From Bemisia tabaci (Eukaryota; Arthropoda; Insecta; Hemiptera; Aleyrodidae): a stretch of 64,000 nucleotides of DNA. The notes under the pieces were generated by a model. The model was not told the origin of the DNA and did no database searches. It saw only the letters and a list, made by a program, of their open reading frames with translations. A program made the position numbers and the translations under genes. The DNA lies in NCBI RefSeq assembly GCF_918797505.1, contig NC_092802.1:13473480-13537479 (forward strand), written 5' to 3'. How positions within the stretch are numbered: the stretch's first letter is position 1; each line of letters begins with the position of its first letter. Positions 54,771 through 64,000 of this stretch are shown one piece after another.

Positions 54771-56610
54771 TAGTGTTTAATTTTTTACACAGTTCAGTGT
54801 CTGGTGCTCTACTCTGCGAGAGAAATTGTTAATGAAAGTTGAGCACGCGGTAAAATATGTTTCGCAACTTTGTAACTCTCATGCTGAGCTCATACTGGAA
54901 GCCATCGAAAACATGTAAATAAATAAAGCGACGAACTAGGGAACCTAAAAAAAAGAAAGTAAAAACGAAAAAAAAACAGGTCGAACACATCGGAAAGTAC
55001 GGACACCCCAGAAGATGGTAATACGTCACTTGTTACAGCAGCAGATGACTTATTAGGTAATTGAGGCGAGATAAAATTAGATAACCTAGTTTCGTGCCCC
55101 GATCCGATCGTTGCCCGCAAATATTCCTCTTTTTTCCAATATATATTTATCTTCGATGCCTACTCGCTGTTGTTTCCGTTGACTCATCCGTTTTTCATCC
55201 GCGCACTTTTTTCTCGTGCTCTTCGAACTGCTACGCGAGTCTCGGAGTCGTCAAAACAAAATCACATTGACGAGACTACGATTTGAAGATCGGAACATTT
55301 TCATTCGATTCGAGGCAAACATGTTGATTCCACGAGGAATGGAAGTGATTTTTGGACAACATTTTGCAATTTGGAGCTACAATTTCTCGCTCAATTTTAT
55401 TTATTTAATTTTATTTTTATTTTAGACCTTATGTAAAAAATGAGCTCCTGAGCGAAACTATGGTACATGATTACATGATTACATGGTACGTAATATGGTA
55501 CAAAGTATGGTATATAAAAAGGGTACATCTTTATGGTATCCCATCCAAGGTGGAAGAGAAGAATATATATATATATATCAAGCCGCTACTTAGTGCACTA
55601 GAGCGCTATGCGACTCCAAATCGCCATTGGAATCTAGATTCGAATCGCCAGATTCCGATGGAAGAGACTGGAACATTTATATTAGCCTCTGAGCTCCTTC
55701 AGATCGCAAAACGCACCTTCGATTAGAAAAACACGCAGCCCTTGAAGAAAGACCGTTTAGGGGCAACGATGCACCTTTAGTTCACTATGCTAATAAGTGT
55801 TTTTACAGATTAGTCAGAAATTGTAGTTTCGGATTGTAAAATGGAGTGAAAGCCTGGTTTTTCATAAGTAGTCCCAATGCATAAGAACGCCCTTCGTAAA
55901 TTGTTTACAACAACGCTAAAATAGAAGAATGATTGACATGACAGTACAAATTGAATGCTTTTGGGCAAACAATCTCAAATTAAACTCGAAAAGTTATTAC
56001 GTTAGTATAAACAGTTATTTTTCGCGACTGTTCGTAGATGGCAGCGTGATAAATCATCAAACTTTCAAATGTTTGATCGATCGATTGGCTGATATTTTGA
56101 TGAGATGCCGTGATAGGCTATGGGCTTTGATACATTGTAAAAGGAACTCACATAAGTTGTTTACCGTTTGAGAGGAAATAGTGATGATTTTCAAATTTTG
56201 TGACATTGTCGGAAGTAAATGATGATGCGTATAAAGATGATAGGTGGCGTTTCGGTTTTTCTTAGAACAACTATAGTAGCGTCGCGAGAGCCTCTCGTCG
56301 AGAGGTAATGCAAAAAAAAATTGAATGATGAACTCAGATTTATCTCTTTGCTTCATGTTAACTTCTCCAGAAAAATTATTTTCTTAAATTTTTTTCCTTT
56401 TCCAGAAATTAATTTCTCATTCATTTCTCACGCACTCCATACACTAAATTGTCGCCCAAACAAAAATTTTCTCCATTTCCAACGATTCTAAGCTTCAGTT
56501 CATATTTGTCAAAGGAGAGAAAATATCCCACTACCGGAAATATCTCACCTCCCTCTTCGGAGAGGTGGCACACAACAGGCGAAACAAAAGCTCCTGGTAT
56601 AGTATCAGCT
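54771..56610. other. Intergenic DNA, no gene recognised
   Basis: Contains a half K-like motif at 55360-55450 (GCAATTTGGAGCTACAATTTC), a TATATA run near 55565 and several 60-100-codon frames on both strands without family features. Confidence 0.4.
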
Positions 56611-57261
56611 GCCATGCTAAGGAGGAACGCTGTGTGAGCCATTAGATGTTGCAAAGTTTCCTCCAATAAAAAACAATTTTAAGAAAAATTGAAGCACCGC
56701 CAAATTTTATGGAGCATTCATTGTATTTGATTCAAAAATCTGAAAATCTCGAGAGAAAATATGTCACGGGCAAAACGTACTCAGGCATTTTAGCAAGTGT
56801 CTATATGGTCAATATCTTACTCAGAAGAAATGCTGATCTATTCCAATTTTAGCGAAAACATCTTGATTTATAGGAAAGAATTGGCCGTAAAAGTAGCATC
56901 ACACTCTAGGATTTTTAAATCTATTTCATTTGGTGCGACGAAAATAACAATGTTAGTCTTTCTTTACTTCATTTTATCAAATGCCTGATTTGACCAATTC
57001 GTCGCTAGGTTGACAAAAGTGCATGACTGCATATTGAGAGCCGGAAAACATTGAATTGTAGGGACGACATTCATGAAAATCTTTATAAGTGTCCTCTCAG
57101 TTCTACGGGCGGCAAAGTGCAAAGCTTTGAAAACTTCAAACGCCATTTTCTCATTTGTGAAAACTCGACATCCGCTATTTTTACATACATTTAAGTCCTC
57201 AAATATGTTATGGCAGAAAATTTGGCAGCACTCGAATGTTCATACGGCGTTTTCCCCGAGT
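56611..57261. mobile_element. Probable E copy expanded by unknown sequence
   Basis: GCTGCCATGCTAAGGAGGAAC at the left is an E left end. GAATGTTCATACGGCGTTTTCC at 57234-57255 is an E right end. About 400 bp of sequence I cannot place separates E-like flanking parts. It could also be two independent E fragments. Confidence 0.45.
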
Positions 57262-57772
57262 GATCAAACTACAGAGGCGCATCCGAGGAACAGCAAAGAG
57301 GATTTTCGGAATGCAACTGCCTTCCGCGAACTCCGACCGAGGATAACAGTTTCCAGCGCCGGCATTAAAATCCGCCGTCTCCCGGTCTACTCGAGGCTCT
57401 AATTAATTGCTTTTCAGAGGGAGCGAGCGGTGAAGTGTTTACAAGGTTGTCTGAAATTGAAAAAAATGCATTCGCAAAGTGACTCTCTCGGAACCCACCC
57501 GCAAAAATAGGAGCCGATGAAATCGTCTCTGGCATAAACGACCTAACTACACTTCGAAATCGGCACTTTCGCTCGTTTAACTCCGTGCTTTTCAAAGCTC
57601 ACGCGAAAGCTGCGTTACGTTTTTTCAGCCAGCGTGGCGGAACAGGAGTTGTTAACCGTATACGGAGTTGGGGTAAGACGTGTTGACAAAGCCCCTAAAG
57701 TTCAAAGCCGTCTGTTGTGCATTAAAATGTTTACTCTTAACTCGCTACTAGGGTTGTCAAACGGGCCCGTTT
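57262..57772. other. GC-richer single-copy island
   Basis: 57270-57620 is CpG-containing and unique (TCTAATTAATTGC near 57400). No convincing frame. Candidate regulatory island. Confidence 0.4.
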
Positions 57773-58438
57773 CCCGCTGTGCTATGAAAAAACGCAGTAT
57801 GAAAGTTCACATGTTGCCCAGTTTCCTTCAAAAATATATCTACACTGAAAAAAAAACCTCAGTGTATTTACTAAGAAGATGGTAAAATTACCAAGAATTT
57901 AGGGTTCTATTTGATCCCAGTTTTTTCAGTTTTAACCAATTAGGAATTGGTAATTTTACCGAGAAGTCTCGGTAAAATTATTTAACTTTCTCGGTAATTT
58001 TACTGGACCTTGGTAAAAACGGCAATATTTTTTATCGACTGTGGTAGAATTACCGAGATAAAATGGCAAAGTTACCGGAAATTGATTACCAATAAAAATG
58101 TTATTCTTACCTGAAAAAAACAGTAAAAATACCGGTTTTTAGGTAAGCTTACCAGTCTGTCTTAGTAAAATTACCAATAATTGGTAAAAAAAAGTGAGAT
58201 GGTAAAGGTACCAACGGACCTTGGTAAAAACGCCGAGAATTTTTTTTCAGTGTATTCTCGAGGGAAGTTGTAAATAGTCTTCATTGAGATTTTTGTAAAC
58301 ACTAGATTCAATTCCGAAGGAAATGCAATAAATATTTCAAAGTTTAAAATGCACTTGTTTTTCAGCAAATTCGTATTTATTGGAAGAAATTTGGCAACAT
58401 CGAAAGGTTCAAACGTGGTTTCCATGTACATACGGTAG
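57773..58438. mobile_element. Family E copy interrupted by A
   Basis: The E left arm (CGCTGTGCTATGAAAAAACG, ATGTTGCCCAGTTTCC) runs to 57842. E interior and right arm (TTTGGCAACATCGAAAGGTTC ... TACGGTAG) resume at 58253. Excising A and one TA leaves about 254 bp, the expected E length. Confidence 0.82.
57843..58252 (+). mobile_element. Family A CACTG MITE, copy 7, TA duplication
   Basis: CACTGAAAAAAAAACCTCAG ... TTTTTTTTCAGTG. TA at 57841-57842 and 58253-58254. Inserted in an E element. Standard GGTAA/TTACC interior with one rearranged patch near 57930. Confidence 0.92.
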
Positions 58439-58764
58439 CCTCAGCACCTTTAGGTAAGAGGCATTCTTGGAATAATATATCCTCGGTGTGTGACAGGGTG
58501 TAGAAGGAGCATACAGAATTTAACAACGCGGAACCGAATGTTTTGGGGATGAAGGATTTTGCCGGTCGGTTGGTTGGTAAGAATCTCCATAAGAGATGTA
58601 ATGTTATAAATTACATAAATTCTTAAAAAGATCTGGAAGGAAAGAACTGATCATTTTTTTTTTCTTTGCTTGGCCTCTCTTATACAGACAATATTTAGAA
58701 AGGTGATGGACAAAAGTATGTAAAGTAGTGCGTAAAAATCTCTCATTTCCTAAGAGTTAAAGTA
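58439..58764. other. Intergenic DNA
   Basis: Nothing recognised. Confidence 0.35.
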
Positions 58765-59465
58765 TAGTAATTTCTAATTTTTTCGTCTTTCGGTGATGCA
58801 AGAGACAGCGCCTTTCATTTGTTTAGTTGAGAGAGAAACCAAACACGTCATTTGGCCTGGAGCGGCGCGGCGCGGCGCAGAAAGCAATGATGACGAGGAC
58901 TTGAGGAGGATAGGAGAAGCCCTCGGCGCGCCGGTCAGCATGAAACACATATTAGCGCAGCGCCTACAAGACGCTATGAATAGTTCACACATTGCGTCAA
59001 ACGTGGTGCGGTCAGCACTCAACAGTGGTTGGTGTGAAACTCATGGTGCCTACAAGACTGCATGAATACTTCACGCATTGCGTCAAAAACAGTGCGGTCA
59101 GCACTCAGCAGCAGTCGGCGTGTTACGCATAGCGCCTACAAGACTGTATGGATACTTCACGCACTACGCAAAACAGTGCGGTTGGCGCGGTGGCGGAAAT
59201 TAAAATTATTAAACCACATTCATGTTTATTCTTTCATAATTTGTTCGTTCTTTTCTTATGAATGAAAGGTCTCGTCCACACAGAGATTAGGTTTTTTTTC
59301 GGAACTTAACTTTCGCGCAAAGTTCCGTGAACTTTTGCTAGTGTTGACAGGACTTTCACACAAAAATGTGCCCAACACGAGTATACGCGTCTTTTCAAAA
59401 CAAATGAGAAGGGGTGACAAAATACAGGCGACCCATGGGCGGAAAGTAGGTAAATGTGGCCCTGA
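58765..59465 (+). mobile_element. Family J hAT-like element, copy 2 (inverted, 5' damaged)
   Basis: Collinear with the reverse complement of 52916-53600. Shared motifs include CGTCTTTCGGTGATGC, the family I units, TTAAAATTATTAAACCACATT, TTCGCGCAAAGTTCCGTG and AGTGTTGACAGG. It ends ...GTAGGTAAATGTGGCCCTG. The other terminus is lost, so no duplication can be read. Confidence 0.85.
58960..59190 (+). repeat. Family I array inside J copy 2, three units
   Basis: The core GCCTACAAGAC is followed by TACTTCACGCATTGCGTC or a variant, three times, with spacers AGTGCGGTCAGCACTCA. One unit more than in J copy 1, indicating unit-number variation. Confidence 0.8.
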
Positions 59466-60062
59466 TCTGGTTCCGTTTGGCAGAAAAACGTTCATTTGTA
59501 TTTATGTGTATAAAAAAGATTGAGGGAAACGGGTTTCTTTTTCAAATCTAAGAGACACTTGGTTGTTTATTTATTTATTTTTCTAAACCATTCCTTGGAA
59601 TTCTTTGAAAAAAGAGGAGGAAAAATATTGGGAAAACTCTCATATTTCACGCAAAATTCAATCAGAGCGGTGAAACCAAGTTAAAGCAACTGAAACTGCA
59701 CCGGTTGCGCTGAATTCGACACTCACTCGCTGTGAAATGAGAGATTTACTGTTCAATTTCTGCAGCGCGAACTAACTATGTTTAAAGTTGATCGCTCGTA
59801 AAGTAAGCGGAAGCTCCGAAGGATGATTAAGAAGGCCTGTGCAGGCCCACGAGAGGCTATAAACCCTCGTAAATCGTAAATATTTAAACTTCTTTACTCT
59901 CCGATCGAACTGAAAGAACTTGGTCGGAGATTTACGGGGAAAAGCCTCTCTTCAATCCCAACATTACTATATACTAATATTGAAATAATTGGACTGGGAG
60001 AGTTTTCTTCATTTTCAAAGTTTCATTTAATGACAGCCATTTCAGTCGTATCATCATTAATA
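59466..60062. other. Single-copy intergenic DNA
   Basis: Unique. 59815-59960 is GC-richer (GAGGCTATAAACCCTCG). No gene recognised. Confidence 0.35.
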
Positions 60063-60314
60063 CTCCCGTGCTATGGAAAACAACCGTATGAGCATTCGAA
60101 TGTTGCCAAATCTCTTCTCAGAATATATTTACTTGTGAAGAAAGCTATGAATATATCTCCTTGAAATTTTCAGACTATTAAATTCAAATTACGAATAAAA
60201 TTCTCTGAAAGATTGGATAAAAAATATTAACACATTTTCCCGAAATCCGTAATTTGTCGAGGAAAGTTTGACAACGGCTGAATGCTCACGCGGCGTTTTT
60301 CCTTAGCACGGCAG
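60063..60314. mobile_element. Family E foldback MITE, intact
   Basis: CTCCCGTGCTATGGAAAACAAC is mirrored by GGCGTTTTTCCTTAGCACGGCAG. 252 bp. Flanking tetramers AATA and ATTA are not identical. Confidence 0.85.
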
Positions 60315-60336
60315 ATTAAGCTGTACGCCGTTTCCT

Positions 60337-60570
60337 TTGCGAAAGAACGTAACTTAATTTCAATGTTGCCAAATTTCCCCTCGCGGATCGCATACTAACT
60401 AGCAGAATTGTGGGCGTTTCTAGCTGAAAATGTACTTGGATTTTCCTTAGATTTCATGCAAAAATCGGACAAATTTTAGGTAAAAATCGCACAGCTGAAT
60501 TTGTATGACTTACGTTAGTTCTTCGAGTCAATTTGGCAACCTTGGAATGAATTACGTTCCTTCGTACGGG
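60337..60570. repeat. Foldback AB, adjacent to E
   Basis: GCGAAAGAACGTAACTTAATT + TCAATGTTGCCAAATTT is mirrored by CAATTTGGCAACCTTGG + AATGAATTACGTTCCTTCG. It shares the GTTGCCAAATTT motif with E but has different outer ends. Confidence 0.7.
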
Positions 60571-61412
60571 CAATGACGCATAATACTATCCTTTAGAACG
60601 CATAAATTACTGCTTATTTGGACTTGTAGTGAGATCTGGAGAGCTCTTAACCGTGTAGAGCTTAATATTTTCGTTGCATGTTTTGCTCTTTGTAAGCACG
60701 AACGGGAATCATTGTTATCTCTTAAGATTTCCAGCGTGCACCGGAGGCTAAAAGATATTCTAAGAAATTTGAATCGTCATTAGTGATGGGGATTTCATAT
60801 TAAATTTCAATGTGTACGACCGTGCTAAAACTACGCAAAGTAGAACAAAAAGAGTATGGTCGACACAGTGGTATGAGTATGAGTATCACCAACAGACTTT
60901 ATGGTTGCAAGTATACCGAAACTCTAATCGCGGTTGCCATGCAAACGTGTAGTAAATGATGACATATATCTGGCTATCTTTAATCAATATGGTGTCAGTG
61001 TACCAAAAATCAGGGAGACTCATGATAGAATTTACCATACTCAGGTAAAATTTGCAGTATTAATTTTCAGCGTACACTTAGATTGGATCTGAACTTTATC
61101 CAAATCTTGGAAATTATCAAAAATAAAACGAATTCCGTCATTCGTTCATTTTATAGCAAGATTAGAGATAATAATTCAGAGACTAAACCCAGTACATAAT
61201 TTAAAGTTCATACTATACAGTTTCTCAGAAGGAGAAATGTGTCTCTATTCCAAGATTGCAAAATCACAAACAAGTTTTATGTTTTTCGTGTGTAACTAAT
61301 GAAATGTTTATAGTTATAGACACAAATGGACATTAATACAATTTGGGAGTAAACGTTTTGAAAGGTTGATTTAGTCACGTACTTTCGTCTAAGGAACGAA
61401 AATACGTGTCCT
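60571..61412. other. Single-copy intergenic DNA
   Basis: No repeat or gene recognised. Confidence 0.35.
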
Positions 61413-61642
61413 CACTGGAAAAAAAACACATTGGATCTAGAGTCCATACTCTTGAAAACATTGCCAAGAAAAAGGACTCTTGATTCAATCAGGTTTAAGC
61501 TTAAATCGAAAGGAAATCCGCTCAAATTAAGAGGCTTGGTTAAGGCTTGATTTAAGCTTAAACCTGATTGAATCAAGAGTCCTTTTTCTTGTCAATGTTT
61601 TCAAGAGTCTGGACTCTAGATCCGATGTGTTTTTTTCCAGTG
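61413..61642. mobile_element. Family B foldback MITE with CT duplication
   Basis: CACTGGAAAAAAAACACATTG ... GTTTTTTTCCAGTG, 230 bp. CT on both sides (61411-61412, 61643-61644). The arms pair almost completely. Confidence 0.92.
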
Positions 61643-61854
61643 CTTTTAGAGGCAAGGTCGGCTTTTTAGTGTGTTTCCTCATAAGTTTAATAACTGCGCC
61701 TTTGCGACGGGGTTAATTATATTTCCAAGTTCTCTCTTTCAGCCAGTTGCCGTGAGTCGTTGTAGACTGCCTGACGCTTTAGTAAATCTTTAGAACCCCG
61801 AAAAACAAAATAACAAAGAGGACTCATCCACTCGTCGTTAATGATATGGACGGC
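61643..61854. other. Single-copy spacer
   Basis: Nothing recognised. Confidence 0.3.
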
Positions 61855-62089
61855 GCACAATGGATCGAGTCAATGGGGGCGGTCGGACAAAATTCGGAAA
61901 CTTTAAACGCTTATATCTCCGATCAAACACAATTTTGAGGTTTTATAAGTGGTTCCATTGGTTTCCTCGTAAAATGTCCTTCTTCAAGCACCTCTTAGAA
62001 TTTAAAATGTGACAAATTAAACATCAAAATTTGCAGTTTTGGTTAACAATTTCACGTCCGACCTCTCTGATTGACTCAATCCACTGTGC
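61855..62089. mobile_element. Family L MITE, copy 3, GGC duplication
   Basis: GCACAATGGATCGAGTC is mirrored by GACTCAATCCACTGTGC. GGC on both sides (61852-61854, 62090-62092). 235 bp, collinear with the other two copies. Confidence 0.88.
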
Positions 62090-62301
62090 GGCGCGCGTTG
62101 AATGAAACCACCGAGTGGTCTTCTAGTGTTTGTGACCGTGCGGCGGCGCGTTATAATTCAAAATTAAGCAAAAATTGCTCGCTTGCCACGCTTCTCACAG
62201 AATGATGTGTTAATTATGAATTTCCAGACATGATACAGTGGTAATCGGACCGATTCAGCAACTTCAGACGAGGAATCAAGTCGTCGCACAGTGTTATCGG
62301 A
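62090..62301. other. Single-copy spacer
   Basis: Nothing recognised. Confidence 0.3.
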
Positions 62302-63976
62302 CACTGGAAAACAAACACATTGGATCTAGAGTCCAGACTCTCAAAAACATCGACAAGAAAAAATACTATTGATTCAATCGGATTTTTGCTTAAATCAAGA
62401 ACCAAGCCTCTTAATTTGAGCGGATTTCCTTTTGATTTAAGCTTAAATCTGATTGAATCAAGAGTATTTTTTCTTGTCAATGTTTTCAAGAGTCTGGACT
62501 CTACACTGAAAAAAATAATCGGTGGGATTTACCAGAGTTTGGGTGTTATTTACCATACTGTCTACTTGATTTTTTACACAGTGAAGCTGCAGCATAGTTA
62601 CCAATATACCGGTATGGTAAATAACACGATACGGCTGACACTATGCGACACAGTGCCAGTGTGGCGTTCCCGACTGACTAGTATGGTAATTTCAAGCATC
62701 CAGATGCTGCGACAAACCTTGTAGATTCTAAAATCCACTCATCTTATATTATTAAATGCTTTTGATGAAAGTCGTGGATATTTTACTTACATCTTACTTT
62801 TAGAAATTCCGTTACATACACAATCAATGGCAGTTAAAGACAGTTTCAACGAGAAATAGCAGATAATTGCTTCACTGATTTCAAGTAAATGATACCAAAA
62901 CCATACTTGTTATTCGCGTTAAGGTATCATTTACAGACTAAATCAGATCCACGGAAAATTTAATTGCATATAATAAATAGATAGTTCAAAATATACCCAC
63001 AAAAAGACACTACATGAAAATCCAATCGCACGGTTCACGGTGGGGCAGAAGCTGCCAAATTTTGCTTAAAGTTACAGTTAAACATCAATCCCACGCACAT
63101 TTGTCTCTTCATCTGAGTATGTTGAGCTTCGAAAATTTTAACAAGAATATAGATATACCTACGAACGAAGTATTCAAAAATCACTTCTAGTCGATTATTT
63201 TCAAATTACTTCCGCACTTTTATGTTTTCGAAATGACTTTACACAGAACCGATATTCACTGGATTGCAGAACAACTTTGCGAAGGTTTTCAAATTTTCAG
63301 GATTCCTTCACTTTGCAAGCCAGATTCATTGTAGCAACTCCTAACCTCCAGAAATTGGTCGATACGAATAACGAAAAAATCTCAGAAAATGTATGTGGCA
63401 GATCAATATAGATAGATTCGAAGAGAAGACGGTAGCTTTAGGGACAATTCGAACACAAATTTGGGCAAATTACGCGTGGATTCACATGGATTAATATGGA
63501 TCAATAAAACACAGCCACGGACTCCGACCCTCAACGTGATAAATTTATAACTGACAAACAGACAAACGAAAAATGGCGGACCACAGACCGCAGCGCAGTC
63601 AAGCGGGAGCTCTCACCACGCTGACTATACCAGTATGGTAAATTTAACCTACCAACACCATGACCAGTCGCATACAGATGCCTACAGATATCAAACGCAA
63701 GTGTTACCATGTTATTCCATACTTTTAACTCATCGTATGGTAAAAAATACCCAGCTGATGGTGAGAAATACCTAAACGATGGACAGACACACCTAACTGA
63801 TATTTACAATCCGGGTATGGTAATTTTTATATCGAGTATGATTCTCACTTTCATCTAGATGCTTAAATCGACCATTATTTGGCTTTTTATCACCATATTT
63901 TTTTTTACTATACCATTATGGTCAATCCCACTTCCACTTTTTTTCAGTGTAGATCCAATGTGTTTTTTTCCCAGTG
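62302..63976. mobile_element. Family B foldback MITE split by a CACTG element, GA duplication
   Basis: The left part (62302-62503) starts CACTGGAAAACAAACAC and reaches GAGTCTGGACTCTA. The right part (63950-63976) continues TAGATCCAATGTG to CCAGTG. GA flanks both outer ends (62300-62301, 63977-63978). Rejoining after removal of one TA gives a standard B of about 228 bp. Confidence 0.93.
62504..63949. mobile_element. Large CACTG element AC (1446 bp), non-autonomous, TA duplication
   Basis: Begins CACTGAAAAAAATAATCGG and ends ...CACTTTTTTTCAGTG, with imperfect inverted ends of ~30 bp. TA at 62502-62503 and 63950-63951. GGTATGGTAAAT, TACCATAC and AGTATGGTAATTT recur near both ends. The middle (~62750-63580) is AT-rich and lacks any long frame. 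Its termini match family A, but the interior is unrelated, and it is over three times longer. Confidence 0.92.
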
Positions 63977-64000
63977 GATCTGTGAGAAATTTTCTGAGGA

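Noticed and set aside
13958..63949. CRISPR-like regular repeats in family A
   Set aside because: Repeats are short palindromes without unique spacers inside a transposon with defined ends, in a eukaryotic context.

Overview
This window looks like intergenic, repeat-packed DNA from an insect nuclear genome. The only convincing gene is a divergent ionotropic receptor (IR), a chemosensory relative of ionotropic glutamate receptors found in protostomes. The rest is AT-rich sequence full of short non-autonomous DNA transposons, tRNA-derived SINE-like DNA, homopolymer tracts and a 500-N scaffold gap. A sap-feeding hemipteran, perhaps a whitefly, would fit the IR gene and the abundant foldback elements. 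That is an inference from general character; no marker here proves the species.

Layout. 1-9.7 kb: a foldback repeat cut by the assembly gap, a 0.96-kb TIR element (G1), a 196-bp tandem duplication, a foldback holding a B element, and a hAT-like MITE (F) inside another foldback (T). 9.7-22 kb: deep nesting (E holding C holding B; E holding U and T), three copies of CACTG family A, a 553-bp foldback (X), and a second G copy holding element H, for which the first G copy supplies the empty site. 22-36 kb: a 467-bp purine minisatellite, two opposite copies of a ~1.05-kb repeat with a tRNA-like module, a 240-bp tandem duplication, and further L, C, E, A and D elements. 36-48 kb: D, T and A elements, then the IR gene on the minus strand (39108-41256, one frameshift), then several foldbacks with long arms. 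48-64 kb: K, E, L and Q repeats, a hAT-like element (J) with an 8-bp target duplication, and at the end a 1.45-kb CACTG element inserted in a B element with a clean TA duplication.

The elements do not form a pathway. Their shared logic is structural. Most are full-length inverted repeats, they insert repeatedly into each other, and several interiors are built from one iterated short palindromic motif. Between them lie GC-richer stretches of about 200-500 bp that look single copy and are candidate regulatory islands. No RNA gene other than tRNA-derived modules, no CRISPR array and no intact transposase or reverse transcriptase was seen.
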